From positions 62,001 to 126,000 of the forward strand of contig NZ_CADIJW010000009.1 in assembly GCF_902859745.1 (NCBI RefSeq): a DNA stretch of 64,000 nucleotides. The letters are read 5' to 3'. The notes under the pieces were generated by a model. The model saw only the letters and a list, made by a program, of their open reading frames with translations, had not been told where the DNA came from and made no database searches. Both the position numbers and the translations under genes were made by a program. The stretch is from Achromobacter dolens. GTDB taxonomy: Bacteria; Pseudomonadota; Gammaproteobacteria; Burkholderiales; Burkholderiaceae_B. This document shows, piece after piece, positions 41,120 through 49,828 of the stretch; within the stretch, counting starts at the first letter, position 1, and each line of letters begins with the position of its first letter.

Positions 41120-42112
41120 TCAGTTCAACTTCGCGCCGGAGACTTCGACGGCTTGTTTCCAGGTGTCGAGTTCCTTGTTGATGTGGTCGGCGAAGGCGGC
41201 GGGGGTTGAGCCTACGGTTTCGTAGCCGTAGCTGTTTAGCTGGGCCTTCAGGTCGGGGGTGTTGATGGCGGCGGCGATGGCGCTGCTGAGGGTGTCGAGG
41301 ATGGCGGGTGGCGTGTTGGCGGGGGCCAGGATGCCGTACCAGCCGTTGACGACGAAGCCGGGGACGGCTTCGGCGACGGTGGGGACGTTGGGCAGCAAGG
41401 GGGAGCGGTGTTCGCCGGTGACGGCCAGGGCCTTGAGCTTGCCGGACTGGACCTGGGGCAGCGAGGTGGAGATGCTGTCGAACATCAGGGAGACCTCGCC
41501 GCCCAACAGGGCGACGACGGCGGGGCCGCTGCCTTTGTAGGGGACGTGCAGCATGTCGGCGCCGGTGCGGTGCTTGAAGATCTCGGCGGCCAGGTGGCTG
41601 GTGTTGCCGTTGCCGGCGGAGGCGAAGCTGAGCTTGCCGGGATGCTGCCTGGCGTAGGCGATGAGTTCGGGGATGCTGTTGGCGGGGGTGGACAGCGGGG
41701 CCGAGACCAGCATGGGCAGGGTCGCGACCAGCGAGACCGGGGCGAAGTCGCGCCGGGTGTCGTAGGGCAGCGAGGGGTAGAGGCTGGGATTGATGGCGTG
41801 GGCGGCCAGGACCATCAGCAGGGTGTAGCCGTCCGGTTTGGCACGCGCCAGTTGCGAAGAGGCGATGGCGCCGCCGGCGCCCGGCTTGTACTCCAGCACC
41901 ACGGGCTGGTTCCACTTCTTCTGCAAGGCCGCGCCGAGCGGGCGGGCCAGCATGTCGGCGCTGCCGCCGGGCGGGTACGGGATCAGCAGCGTAATCGGCT
42001 TGTCGGGATAGGCGCCGGCGGGTGCTGCCGCCGCGGGCTGTGCGCGGACGGTGGTCGCCGCGGCAAACAACAGGCTGGCGGTTGCCAGGACGGCTAGGAC
42101 GGGACGGTGCAT
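41120..42112 (-). CDS. Bug-family tripartite tricarboxylate transporter substrate-binding protein
   Basis: 330 aa from ATG 42112 (MHRPVLAVLATASLLFAAAT), a typical signal peptide cut near AQPAAA. The mature part has YPDKPITLLIPYPPGGSAD, LEYKPGAGGAIASSQLARAK and PYKGSGPAVVALLGGEV, the hallmarks of Bug/TctC receptors. It binds carboxylated solutes in the periplasm. No TctA/TctB membrane genes are in the window, as is common for Bug proteins in this bacterial family. It is downstream of the CoA-transferase pair on the same strand. The 3' half is G/T-rich on the plus strand, like the adjacent repeat. Confidence 0.92.
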   Translation of the reverse strand: MHRPVLAVLATASLLFAAATTVRAQPAAAAPAGAYPDKPITLLIPYPPGGSADMLARPLGAALQKKWNQPVVLEYKPGAGGAIASSQLARAKPDGYTLLMVLAAHAINPSLYPSLPYDTRRDFAPVSLVATLPMLVSAPLSTPANSIPELIAYARQHPGKLSFASAGNGNTSHLAAEIFKHRTGADMLHVPYKGSGPAVVALLGGEVSLMFDSISTSLPQVQSGKLKALAVTGEHRSPLLPNVPTVAEAVPGFVVNGWYGILAPANTPPAILDTLSSAIAAAINTPDLKAQLNSYGYETVGSTPAAFADHINKELDTWKQAVEVSGAKLN

Positions 42113-42149
42113 GGCGGACTCCGGGATGGCTCGGACAGGGTGGGTTGCC

Positions 42150-42854
42150 TCAGCCCCTGACGTAGCGCGGCGCGCCGGCGGCATCGAGCGCGATGACCGA
42201 TGGCGTGTCGGTAAACCGCAAGGGCGCTTCGGTGGCGGCCTGCAGATCGTCGGCGCTGACGCCCCGCAGCATGGCGTGCACGCGCAGGCCGTCGGGCGTA
42301 ACGTCGATCACGGCCAGGTCGGTATAGATACGTGTGACGACGCGCGCGCCGGTCAGTGGGTAGCGGCATTGGCGCAGGATCTTGGGCGCGCCGTCGCGGC
42401 CGCGGTGTTCCATCATGGCCAGCACCTGGCGCGCGCCGACCGCCAGGTCCATGGCGCCGCCGACGGCCGGAATGGCGTCGGCGGCGTCGGTCTTCCAGTT
42501 GGCCAGGTCGCCGCGTTCCGAGACCTGGAAGGCGCCGAGCACGGCGTAGTCGAGATGGCCGCCGCGCATCATGGCGAACGACACGGTGTGTTCGGTGATG
42601 GAGGCGCCCGGCAGCAGCGTGATGGGCTGGCGGCTGGCGTTGATGAGGTCCGGATCGATGGCGTCTCCAGCCGCGGCCGGCCCCATGCCGGTGATGCCGT
42701 TCTCGCTATGCAAGAGGATGTCCTTGTCGGGCGGCAGGTAGTCGCCCACCAGGGTCGGCATGCCAATGCCCAGGTTGACGACCGAGCCGTCGGGGATATC
42801 GCCGGCCAGCAGTTGCGCGACCTGCTGGCGGGTCATGGGGGTGATCGTCGGCAT
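42150..42854 (-). CDS. 3-oxoacid CoA-transferase subunit B
   Basis: 234 aa. The catalytic glutamate is Glu51 in LLHSENGITGMGP, the SENG motif of the beta subunit. The N-terminal NLGIGMPTLVGDYLP segment is conserved. With subunit A it moves CoA from succinyl-CoA (or another donor) to a 3-oxoacid. The start lies 1 bp from the subunit A stop, implying coupled translation. Substrate could be acetoacetate, 3-oxoadipate or another acid; not decidable here. Confidence 0.92.
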   Translation of the reverse strand: MPTITPMTRQQVAQLLAGDIPDGSVVNLGIGMPTLVGDYLPPDKDILLHSENGITGMGPAAAGDAIDPDLINASRQPITLLPGASITEHTVSFAMMRGGHLDYAVLGAFQVSERGDLANWKTDAADAIPAVGGAMDLAVGARQVLAMMEHRGRDGAPKILRQCRYPLTGARVVTRIYTDLAVIDVTPDGLRVHAMLRGVSADDLQAATEAPLRFTDTPSVIALDAAGAPRYVRG

Positions 42855-42855
42855 G

Positions 42856-43521
42856 TCAGGTCTCCACCCGCACCACGGTTTTCACGAACAGGCCGGGCGT
42901 CATGATGTGCTCGGGCGCGAAGGCGCCCAGCGGCACGACCTCGTCGACCTGGGCGATGGCGTGGCCGGCGGCCATGCACATCACGGGATTGAAATTGCGC
43001 GCGGCGTGGCGGTACATCAGGTTGCCCCAGCGGTCGCCCTGGTGCGCGCGGATCAGTGCGTAGTCGCCGCGCAGCGGCTGCTCCAGCACGTAGCCGACGC
43101 CGTCGATCACCTCCTGGCGGCGGCCTTGCGCCAGCTCGGTGCCGTAGCCGGTGGGCGTGTAGAACGGCCCCAGGCCCGCGCCGGCCGCCCGCAGGCGTTC
43201 GGCCAGGGTGCCCTGCGGCACGCATTCCAGCTCCACCTCGCCGGCGCGGAAGGCGCGGGCGAACGCTTCTGAATTGGGCGGGCGCGGATGCGAGCAGATG
43301 ATCTTGCGCACCTGGCGGCGATTGAGCAGCGCGGCGATGCCGCGGTCGTGGGTGCCGGCGTTGTTCGCGATGAGGGTCAGGTCGCGCCGGCCCAGCTCGG
43401 CCAGGCAGTGCAGCAATTCGTACGGCACGCCGGCCTCGCCGAAGCCCCCCACCAGCACGCTGGCGCCGTCGGGAATGACGGCCACGGCATCCCTCATGCA
43501 AGCCTGAATCTTGTCGATCAC
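42856..43521 (-). CDS. 3-oxoacid CoA-transferase subunit A
   Basis: 221 aa from a GTG start that directly abuts the upstream receptor stop (TAAGTG). The glycine-rich SVLVGGFGEAGVPYELLH segment is the CoA-binding loop of the alpha subunit, and ANNAGTHDRGIAALL and FYTPTGYGTELAQG follow the family pattern. Partner of the next gene. Flanked by two Bug receptors, it likely activates the imported carboxylate or one of its breakdown products (inference). Confidence 0.92.
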   Translation of the reverse strand: MIDKIQACMRDAVAVIPDGASVLVGGFGEAGVPYELLHCLAELGRRDLTLIANNAGTHDRGIAALLNRRQVRKIICSHPRPPNSEAFARAFRAGEVELECVPQGTLAERLRAAGAGLGPFYTPTGYGTELAQGRRQEVIDGVGYVLEQPLRGDYALIRAHQGDRWGNLMYRHAARNFNPVMCMAAGHAIAQVDEVVPLGAFAPEHIMTPGLFVKTVVRVET

Positions 43522-44490
43522 TTATTGCTCCTGCGCGATGCCCGCGGCGTCCACGATCTGTTTCCAGCGCGTGCGTTCCTGGTCGATGAAGGCGGCGAAC
43601 TCGGCTGGCGTGTTGCCGCCGGCCTGCCCGCCCATGGCACGAAAGCGCTCGGCGATGTCGGGGCTGCGCACCACGTCGCGGGTGGCGGCATAGAGCGTGT
43701 CGATGACGGTGGCGGGCGTGCCGGCCGGCGCCACCAGGCCGAACCAGGCGGTGACCACCATGTCGGGCACGCCGGCCTCGGCCATCGTCGGCACGTCGGG
43801 CAATTCCGCCAGGCGCCGCGCGCTGGTGACGGCCAGCGCGCGCAGCTTGCCCGACTGGATGTAGGGCATGGAGCTGGGCAGGTTGTCGATCATGAAGGAG
43901 AACTGCTGGCCCAGCAGCGCCGCCACCGCGGGGCCCGCGCCCTTGTAGGGCACGTGCGTGCCGCCGATGCCGGCGCGCTGCTTGAACAGCTCGGCCGACA
44001 GGTGCGGCGACTGGCCGCTGCCCGAACTGCCGAACGACACCTTGCCCGGGTCCTTGCGAGCCAGCGCCAGCAGGTCGGCCACGCTGTGCGCGGGCGAGGC
44101 CTCGTTGACCACCAGCACGTTGGGCACGGAAATCACCAGCGTCACCGGCGCGAAGTCGGCCGGCTTGTAGGGCAGCGTCTTGTAGAGCGCGTAGTTGATG
44201 GCGTTGGGGCCGATGTTGCCCATCAGCACCGTGTAGCCGTCAGGCTTGGCGCGCGCCAGGGTCTGCGCGCCGATGATGCCGGCGGCGCCGGCGCGGTTCT
44301 CGACGATGACCTGCTGGCCCAGCTTCGTGGCCAGCTTGTCGGCGATCAGGCGCGCCGCGATGTCGGTGGTGCCGCCGGGCGAAGCCGGCACGATGAGGGT
44401 GATGGGCCGTTCGGGCCACGCCGCCAGGGCGGGACCCGCCATGGCGAGCGACAGCGCGCTGGCGGCCAGCCAGCGTTGCGGGTGCAGCAT
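43522..44490 (-). CDS. Bug-family tripartite tricarboxylate transporter substrate-binding protein
   Basis: 322 aa. Signal peptide MLHPQRWLAASALSLAMAGP, cleaved near ALAA. WPERPITLIVPASPGGTTD, VENRAGAAGIIGAQTLARAK and HVPYKGAGPAVAALLGQQ are Bug signatures. GGGAGACAAGC before the ATG is a good ribosome site. First gene of the receptor/CoA-transferase operon. It differs clearly from the second receptor at 41120, so the two may bind different ligands. Confidence 0.92.
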   Translation of the reverse strand: MLHPQRWLAASALSLAMAGPALAAWPERPITLIVPASPGGTTDIAARLIADKLATKLGQQVIVENRAGAAGIIGAQTLARAKPDGYTVLMGNIGPNAINYALYKTLPYKPADFAPVTLVISVPNVLVVNEASPAHSVADLLALARKDPGKVSFGSSGSGQSPHLSAELFKQRAGIGGTHVPYKGAGPAVAALLGQQFSFMIDNLPSSMPYIQSGKLRALAVTSARRLAELPDVPTMAEAGVPDMVVTAWFGLVAPAGTPATVIDTLYAATRDVVRSPDIAERFRAMGGQAGGNTPAEFAAFIDQERTRWKQIVDAAGIAQEQ

Positions 44491-44613
44491 GCTTGTCTCC
44501 CTGCGTGATCCTGGTGCGAATCAACTTGTGCGGGAGAGTGTGGCCGCGATGCCGCGAAATGCCTATTCCGGAATCTGGAGGAGCGGCTTCGCCTGCGCAA
44601 AAGAGCGCGCGTC

Positions 44614-45504
44614 TCAGCGCGGCGGGCGCGCCGCGATCTGTCCCGCCGTGCGCAGGAACGCCTGCAGCGCGCGGTTGCCGTCGTCGCGCCGCGTGACTGC
44701 GTAGACCGTGCCGCTGCCGACCGCGGCCGGCAGCGCGCACACCGCGATGCGCGCGCCGAAATGGCCGCACGCCGAGCCCGGCACCAGGGCCACGCCCAGC
44801 CCGGCCGCCACCAGCGCCAGTTGCGCCGGCACTTCGGCCACGCGCTGCGCCACCGACTGCGCCAGGCCGGCGCGGGCGCAGGTATCGGCCAGCTCGCGGG
44901 CGAAGGCCGAGGTCTCGGTGCGCAGCATCACGAAAGCGTCCTGCCTGAGGTCGTCCAACGCCAGGCGCTTGCGCCCGGCCAGGCGGTGCCCGGGCGGCAG
45001 GGCCGCCACCACCGGATCGGGCCACAGCGCCAGCGATTGCAGTTCGTCGTCGTCCACGGCGGTGCGCGAGATGCTGACGTCGATCCGGTGGCCGCGCACC
45101 GCGTCCAACTGCGCGGCGGGATTCATTTCATTGAGCAGCACCGACACCTGCGGGTGGGTCTGCGCATGGCGCGCGATCAGCGCCGGCACCGGCCCCAGGA
45201 AGTGCGAGCCGGACAGGCCGATCTCGACCCGCCCCGCCCTGCCCTGGTCGACGGCGCGCGCCCGCACCGTGGCGTCCTTGAGGCCGGCGAGCGTGGCGCG
45301 CACGTCGTTCAGGAACGCGGCGCCGGCCTCGGTCAGCGTCACCCGCCGGTTGGTGCGGTCGAACAGCCGGACCTCCAGCTCGCGCTCGAGCTGGGCGATC
45401 TGCAGGCTCAGCGGCGGCTGCGAAATGTGCAGCCGGGCAGCGGCGCGGGTGAAGTTGAGTTCTTCGGCCAGCACGGCGAAATAACGGAGTTGGCGGATTT
45501 CCAT
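44614..45504 (-). CDS. LysR-family transcriptional regulator
   Basis: 296 aa. The start at 45504 (MEIRQLRYFAVLAEELNFTR) is standard; a much longer frame is rejected. Helix-turn-helix residues 16-36 (NFTRAAARLHISQPPLSLQI), then the effector-binding domain. It reads toward the Bug/CoA-transferase operon and is divergent from the maleate isomerase gene, so it may control either or both. Related LysR proteins (CatR/BenM type) respond to aromatic breakdown products, which would suit the context; this is inference. Confidence 0.9.
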   Translation of the reverse strand: MEIRQLRYFAVLAEELNFTRAAARLHISQPPLSLQIAQLERELEVRLFDRTNRRVTLTEAGAAFLNDVRATLAGLKDATVRARAVDQGRAGRVEIGLSGSHFLGPVPALIARHAQTHPQVSVLLNEMNPAAQLDAVRGHRIDVSISRTAVDDDELQSLALWPDPVVAALPPGHRLAGRKRLALDDLRQDAFVMLRTETSAFARELADTCARAGLAQSVAQRVAEVPAQLALVAAGLGVALVPGSACGHFGARIAVCALPAAVGSGTVYAVTRRDDGNRALQAFLRTAGQIAARPPR

Positions 45505-45630
45505 GGCGGCCAATGATTTGCGAAAGATATGAAACCAGACAAAAACTATATTGGAAACTATCGTTCGCGGCGAGCAGAATCGGCTTCTCGCGCCCTCCCG
45601 GGCGCTGACAACGCTTACCGGAGACCCGCC

Positions 45631-46392
45631 ATGACCCAGTCGCCCCGCGTCCTGCGCATCGGCCAGATCGTTCCCAGTTCCAACACCACCATGGAAACGG
45701 AGATCCCCGCCATGCTGCGCCGGCGCGAGACCATCGCGCCCGAACGCTTCACCTTCCATTCCAGCCGCATGCGCATGAAGCAGGTGACGGCGGCCGAGCT
45801 GGCCTCGATGGACCGCGAATCCGACCGCTGCGCGCAGGAACTGTCGGACGCGCGCGTCGACGTGCTGGGCTACGCCTGCCTGGTGGCCATCATGGCGCAG
45901 GGCCTGGGCTACCACCGCGCCTCGCAGGAACGGCTGCACCAGGCCACCGTGGACAACGGCGCGCCCGCGCCCATCGTCTCCAGCGCCGGCGCGCTGGTCG
46001 AGGGCCTGCACGCCATCGGCGCGCGCAAGGTCGCCATCCTGACGCCCTACATGAAGCCGCTGACCAAGCTGGTGGTGGACTACATCGAACACGAAGGCAT
46101 CGAGGTGCACGACAGCCTGTCGCTGGAGATCGCCGACAACCTGAAGGTGGGCGCGCAGGACCCGCTGGCGCCCGCCAGCCATGTCGAACGCCTGGATACG
46201 CGCGGCGTCGACGCGGTGGTGCTGTCGGCCTGCGTGCAGATGCCGTCGCTGGCGTCGATCCAGCCGGTGCAGGACCGCCTGGGCCTGCCGGTGGTGACGG
46301 CCGCCGCGGCCACGGTCTATCGCATGCTCAAGGTGCTGGACCTGGAAACGCGCGTGCCCGACGCCGGCGAACTGCTGACCGGCAAGTACTGA
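45631..46392 (+). CDS. nicE: Maleate cis-trans isomerase (NicE/MaiA type)
   Basis: 253 aa from ATG 45631 with CCGGAG upstream. IGQIVPSSNTTMETEIPAML at residues 10-29 and the two catalytic cysteines, Cys83 (GYACLVA) and Cys201 (LSACVQMPS), match the Asp/Glu-racemase-superfamily maleate isomerases at the expected positions. It converts maleate to fumarate, the last step of nicotinate breakdown. The other nic genes are not in this window, so it may serve another maleate-producing route. Divergent from the LysR gene at 44614. Confidence 0.88.
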   Translation: MTQSPRVLRIGQIVPSSNTTMETEIPAMLRRRETIAPERFTFHSSRMRMKQVTAAELASMDRESDRCAQELSDARVDVLGYACLVAIMAQGLGYHRASQERLHQATVDNGAPAPIVSSAGALVEGLHAIGARKVAILTPYMKPLTKLVVDYIEHEGIEVHDSLSLEIADNLKVGAQDPLAPASHVERLDTRGVDAVVLSACVQMPSLASIQPVQDRLGLPVVTAAAATVYRMLKVLDLETRVPDAGELLTGKY

Positions 46393-46447
46393 GCGGCGTG
46401 GCCGCCACCTGCGCGACAGGCAGGGCAAGCGGCTTTCGGATGCGGGA

Positions 46448-47374
46448 TCAGGGCTTGCGCTTTTTTACCGGCGACACAGCCTGTCGAATGGCGGGCGCGT
46501 GCGCGCGCAACGTGTCCCACAAGCGCGTCATGACCGGCCCCTGCGGCCGGTCGGCGCGGCGCGCGGCCGCCAACGTCTCGGTGCTGCCGGGCAGGTGACG
46601 ATTGGCCAGCGACCGCAGACGGCCATCGCGCAACTCGTCTTCCACCAGGAAGCGCGGCATGTGGCCCCAGCCCAGGCCCTGCAGGATGATCTCCTTCTTC
46701 ATCAGGTGGTCGGCCACGGTGCACTGACGCGCCCCCTCCACCATGAAGTAATCGCGCGCCGGCGTGTGGCGGGCGGTGTCGCGCATGACGCATTGGGTGT
46801 AGTCGCACAGGTGCTCGGGCCGCAACGCGCGCGGGGCGGACGGCAGATAGCCGGGTGCGGCCACCGGCACGAATGGCACGCTGCCCAGTTCCAGGCATTC
46901 GACGCGCGCCTCGCCCGGCTCCACGCGGTGCAGGATCAGGTCGGCATCGCCGTCCAGCAGCCGTTCCCACGGCCCGGTCACGGCCTCGAAGTGCAGGTTC
47001 AGGCGCGTGGCCGGCCATTGCGCGAAGAACTGGCCCAACAGTCCCAGCAGCAGCGGGCGTGGACAGAAGTCGCCAATCACCACGTTCAACTCGCTTTCCT
47101 GGCCCATCGCCAGTTGTTCGGCGTGGGCGCGCAGGCCGGCCAGTTCGCGCAGCAGGCGCTGCGCGCGCAGATGGAACGAATGCCCCGCGGCGGTGGGCCG
47201 CACCCGGTAGCCGCTGCGGTCCAGCAGCGTCAGGTCCAATTGGTGTTCCAGCTTGGCCACGGCGGCGAATACCGCCGGGTGCGAGCGGTGCAGGGTCTCG
47301 GCGGCGGCCTGGAAGCCGCCGGCCCGCACCACCGCGTCAAAGCACTGCAGGTCGTGCAGGGTGAACTCGCTCAT
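46448..47374 (-). CDS. LysR-family transcriptional regulator
   Basis: 308 aa from ATG 47374 (MSEFTLHDLQCFDAVVRAGG). Helix-turn-helix GFQAAAETLHRSHPAVFAAV (residues 20-39), then an effector domain with an unusually charged C-terminus (SPVKKRKP). The longer frame to 47578 would overlap the divergent enol-lactonase start and is rejected. Divergent from that gene across about 157 bp, the likely target. Confidence 0.9.
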   Translation of the reverse strand: MSEFTLHDLQCFDAVVRAGGFQAAAETLHRSHPAVFAAVAKLEHQLDLTLLDRSGYRVRPTAAGHSFHLRAQRLLRELAGLRAHAEQLAMGQESELNVVIGDFCPRPLLLGLLGQFFAQWPATRLNLHFEAVTGPWERLLDGDADLILHRVEPGEARVECLELGSVPFVPVAAPGYLPSAPRALRPEHLCDYTQCVMRDTARHTPARDYFMVEGARQCTVADHLMKKEIILQGLGWGHMPRFLVEDELRDGRLRSLANRHLPGSTETLAAARRADRPQGPVMTRLWDTLRAHAPAIRQAVSPVKKRKP

Positions 47375-47531
47375 GTCAGGTTTTCCTACAGTGACTGTGC
47401 GATCTTTGTAATTTCTTTCAGGCCGGGCGGCAACTACGATGTCTTCAACGACTACCCCGTTGCCCGGCCCGGCAGATGAGCGCGACATCCGCTCCAGGCC
47501 TCGCATCTCCTTCATGAACAGGACGCTCATC

Positions 47532-48332
47532 ATGCCTGCCGACACGACTTTCATCACCACGGGCGACGGCGCCCGCATCGCCTACCGCTGGGACGGCGAT
47601 GCCGGCCTGCCGCTGCTGGCCTTGTCCAACTCCATCGGCACCACGCTGCACATGTGGGACGACCTGGTGCCGGCGCTGGCGCGGCATTTCCGCGTGCTGC
47701 GCTTCGATACCCGCGGACATGGCAATTCCAGCGTGCCTGCCGGCGCCTACTCGCTGGACCGGCTCGGCCGCGACGTGCTGGAGCTGTTCGATGCGCTGGA
47801 CGTGACGCGCGCCCACTTCCTCGGCCTGTCGCTGGGCGGCATCATCGGGCAATGGCTGGGCGTGCATGCGCCCGAGCGCATCGACCGCCTGATCCTGGCC
47901 AACACCTCGCCCTATCTCGGCCCCGCGCCGCAGTGGGATGAACGCATCGCCACCACGCTGCGGGCGCCGGACATGACACAGGCCGCCGAGACGTTCCTGG
48001 CGAACTGGTTCCCGGCGTCGATGCTGCGCGCCGGCGGGCCGGTCATCGACACCTTCCGCGACATGCTGCTGAACACCGATCCGCAAGGCCTGGCGGGCGC
48101 GTTCGCCGCGGTGCGCGACGCCGACCTGCGCCGCACCATCGCGCTGATTCCGCGGCCGACGCTGGTGATCGCGGGCCGCGACGACACCGTCACGGCCGCC
48201 AGCCATGGCGAACAGATCGCCGCGACCGTGCCGGGCGCGCAGTGGCTGCTGTTGGAGGCGGTGCACCTGTCCAACATCGAGCGGCCGGATGAATTCCGCG
48301 ACGCGGTGCTGGGATTCCTGCTGGCGCGCTGA
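47532..48332 (+). CDS. pcaD: 3-oxoadipate enol-lactonase family alpha/beta-hydrolase
   Basis: 266 aa from ATG 47532; ATG 47514 is an alternative. Catalytic Ser in FLGLSLGGIIGQWLG (residues about 99-113), Asp in VIAGRDDTVT, His in LEAVHLSNIERPDEF, an arrangement and wording typical of PcaD. It opens 3-oxoadipate enol-lactone to 3-oxoadipate in the beta-ketoadipate pathway. The nearby 3-oxoacid CoA-transferase (42150-43521) could act on the product, although the two are in separate operons. The symbol is a best match, not proof of substrate. Confidence 0.78.
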   Translation: MPADTTFITTGDGARIAYRWDGDAGLPLLALSNSIGTTLHMWDDLVPALARHFRVLRFDTRGHGNSSVPAGAYSLDRLGRDVLELFDALDVTRAHFLGLSLGGIIGQWLGVHAPERIDRLILANTSPYLGPAPQWDERIATTLRAPDMTQAAETFLANWFPASMLRAGGPVIDTFRDMLLNTDPQGLAGAFAAVRDADLRRTIALIPRPTLVIAGRDDTVTAASHGEQIAATVPGAQWLLLEAVHLSNIERPDEFRDAVLGFLLAR

Positions 48333-48441
48333 GGCCCGGGCGCGTCGCCCGATGCCGGCCGTTTGCAGGGTCGGACATTCGGCGACGCGATGGCGGCGTC
48401 GACGGGCCTGATGTCAGCGGCGCCGCACAACGGCCCCGGCG

Positions 48442-49344
48442 TTATTCCCCGGCGCGTTCCCAGCGCCGCTGGATCGCCTTGGCCGCCACCACGCCGTCCG
48501 CCATCGACGTGACCACGCAGGGATGCATGCGGTGAGCCACCTCGCCGATGGCGTAGATGTCCGGCACGCTGGTCTCGGCGGTGGCGAAATCGGTGCGGAT
48601 GTAGCCACGCTCGTCGCGCGCCAGTTGCAGGCCGTCGGCGAACGCGGCCTGCGGCTCCCAGCCGTAGAACACCAGGATCAGGTCGTAGCGCTGGCCGTCG
48701 ACGCTGCGGGTGGCCGGATCGACCTGGTACGGACCGATGCGCACGCCTTCCTTGCCGGCGCGCAGCACCCACTGCTGCTGGGCGCGCACGCTGCGGGCGT
48801 ACAGGTGCACGGCGCGGGCGCCGCGGTTGCGCACATAGACGTAGTTCTCGAAGGCGTTGTCGCCGCCCCCCAGCACCGCCACCGACAGGCCGGAGTAATC
48901 CTGCGCCACGATCGGCGAACCCGGCCCGATCAGCACCCCCGGCCACTGCGAGCCCGGCGGATGTTCCGGAAAGCCCTTGGCGCGCACGCCCGAGGCGATC
49001 ACCAGGGTGCGGCCGCGCGCCAGCGATACGTCCCCATTGGCGTCGGAAAGGGTCGCCTCGATGCCGCCCTTGCAGGGCCGCACCGCCGTCACCCGGGTGT
49101 CCAGGCGCAGCGGAACGCCGGCGGCGCGCACGCTGGTATCGATATTGGCGGCCACCTGCTGGCCGGTCATGCCGGGCAGCACCGCGATCCAGTCGTCGGC
49201 GAAGGGGTTGTCCACGGCCAGGCCGCCCAGGCGGCTGCTTGCCTCGACCAGCAACGGCGCCAGGCCCAGCCGGGCCAGCCAGAGGGCGCAGGAGGCGCCG
49301 GCCGGGCCGCCGCCTACAATGACCGCATCGTGCATCTGTTGCAT
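48442..49344 (-). CDS. FAD-dependent NAD(P) oxidoreductase, thioredoxin-reductase-like without the redox cysteines
   Basis: 300 aa. FAD-binding AVIVGGGPAGASCALWLARL at residues 7-26, NAD(P)-binding VAVLGGGDNAFENYVYV at about 160-176 and the C-terminal FAD motif VPDIYAIGEV. The layout equals thioredoxin reductase but no CxxC pair is present, so it resembles ferredoxin/flavodoxin-NADP reductases of the TrxR type. Electron acceptor unknown. Convergent with the enol-lactonase gene. Confidence 0.82.
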   Translation of the reverse strand: MQQMHDAVIVGGGPAGASCALWLARLGLAPLLVEASSRLGGLAVDNPFADDWIAVLPGMTGQQVAANIDTSVRAAGVPLRLDTRVTAVRPCKGGIEATLSDANGDVSLARGRTLVIASGVRAKGFPEHPPGSQWPGVLIGPGSPIVAQDYSGLSVAVLGGGDNAFENYVYVRNRGARAVHLYARSVRAQQQWVLRAGKEGVRIGPYQVDPATRSVDGQRYDLILVFYGWEPQAAFADGLQLARDERGYIRTDFATAETSVPDIYAIGEVAHRMHPCVVTSMADGVVAAKAIQRRWERAGE

Positions 49345-49466
49345 TTCATCCCTTGTTTGCCGTCGCCGCCCCCACGCGGGCGTCCGGCCATGGCCGAATT
49401 GTAGCCAGCGCGCCGGCCCGGTCCGCCGCCGCCTTACAATTCCGGGATTCCACCCAGGTTTTCATC

Positions 49467-49826
49467 ATGCCCACTCGCCGCATCATCCTATCCGGGCTCG
49501 CGCTCGACGCCCGCATCGGCATCCTCGAACATGAACGCCGCGCCACCCAGCCGCTGCACGTCGATGCCGAGTTCGACGTCGACATCCAGCGCGCGGTCGA
49601 CGACCACGATATCCACAGCGTGCTGGACTATCGCCGCCTGCGCGAGGCCATCGTCGAGGAATGCACCCAGGCGCACGTGAACCTGATCGAAACCCTGGTG
49701 GAACAAGTCGCCGCGCGCCTGTTGGCCGACTTCCATGAAATCCGCTCGCTGCGCCTGCGCATCAGCAAGCCCATGGCCTTCTCCGACTGTGCGGCGGTGG
49801 GCGTGGAAATCCAGATCTCGCGTTGA
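49467..49826 (+). CDS. folB: Dihydroneopterin aldolase
   Basis: 119 aa from ATG 49467 ([20 protein letters not shown]). [19 protein letters not shown] gives the conserved Glu/His region. The distal Lys is in RISKPMAF. It cleaves dihydroneopterin to the hydroxymethylpterin used for folate. It is followed immediately by ttcA (2-bp gap to the ATG), forming an operon. The start of a longer frame at 49353 lacks a ribosome site. Confidence 0.92.
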   Translation: MPTRRIILSGLALDARIGILEHERRATQPLHVDAEFDVDIQRAVDDHDIHSVLDYRRLREAIVEECTQAHVNLIETLVEQVAARLLADFHEIRSLRLRISKPMAFSDCAAVGVEIQISR

Positions 49827-49828
49827 CC

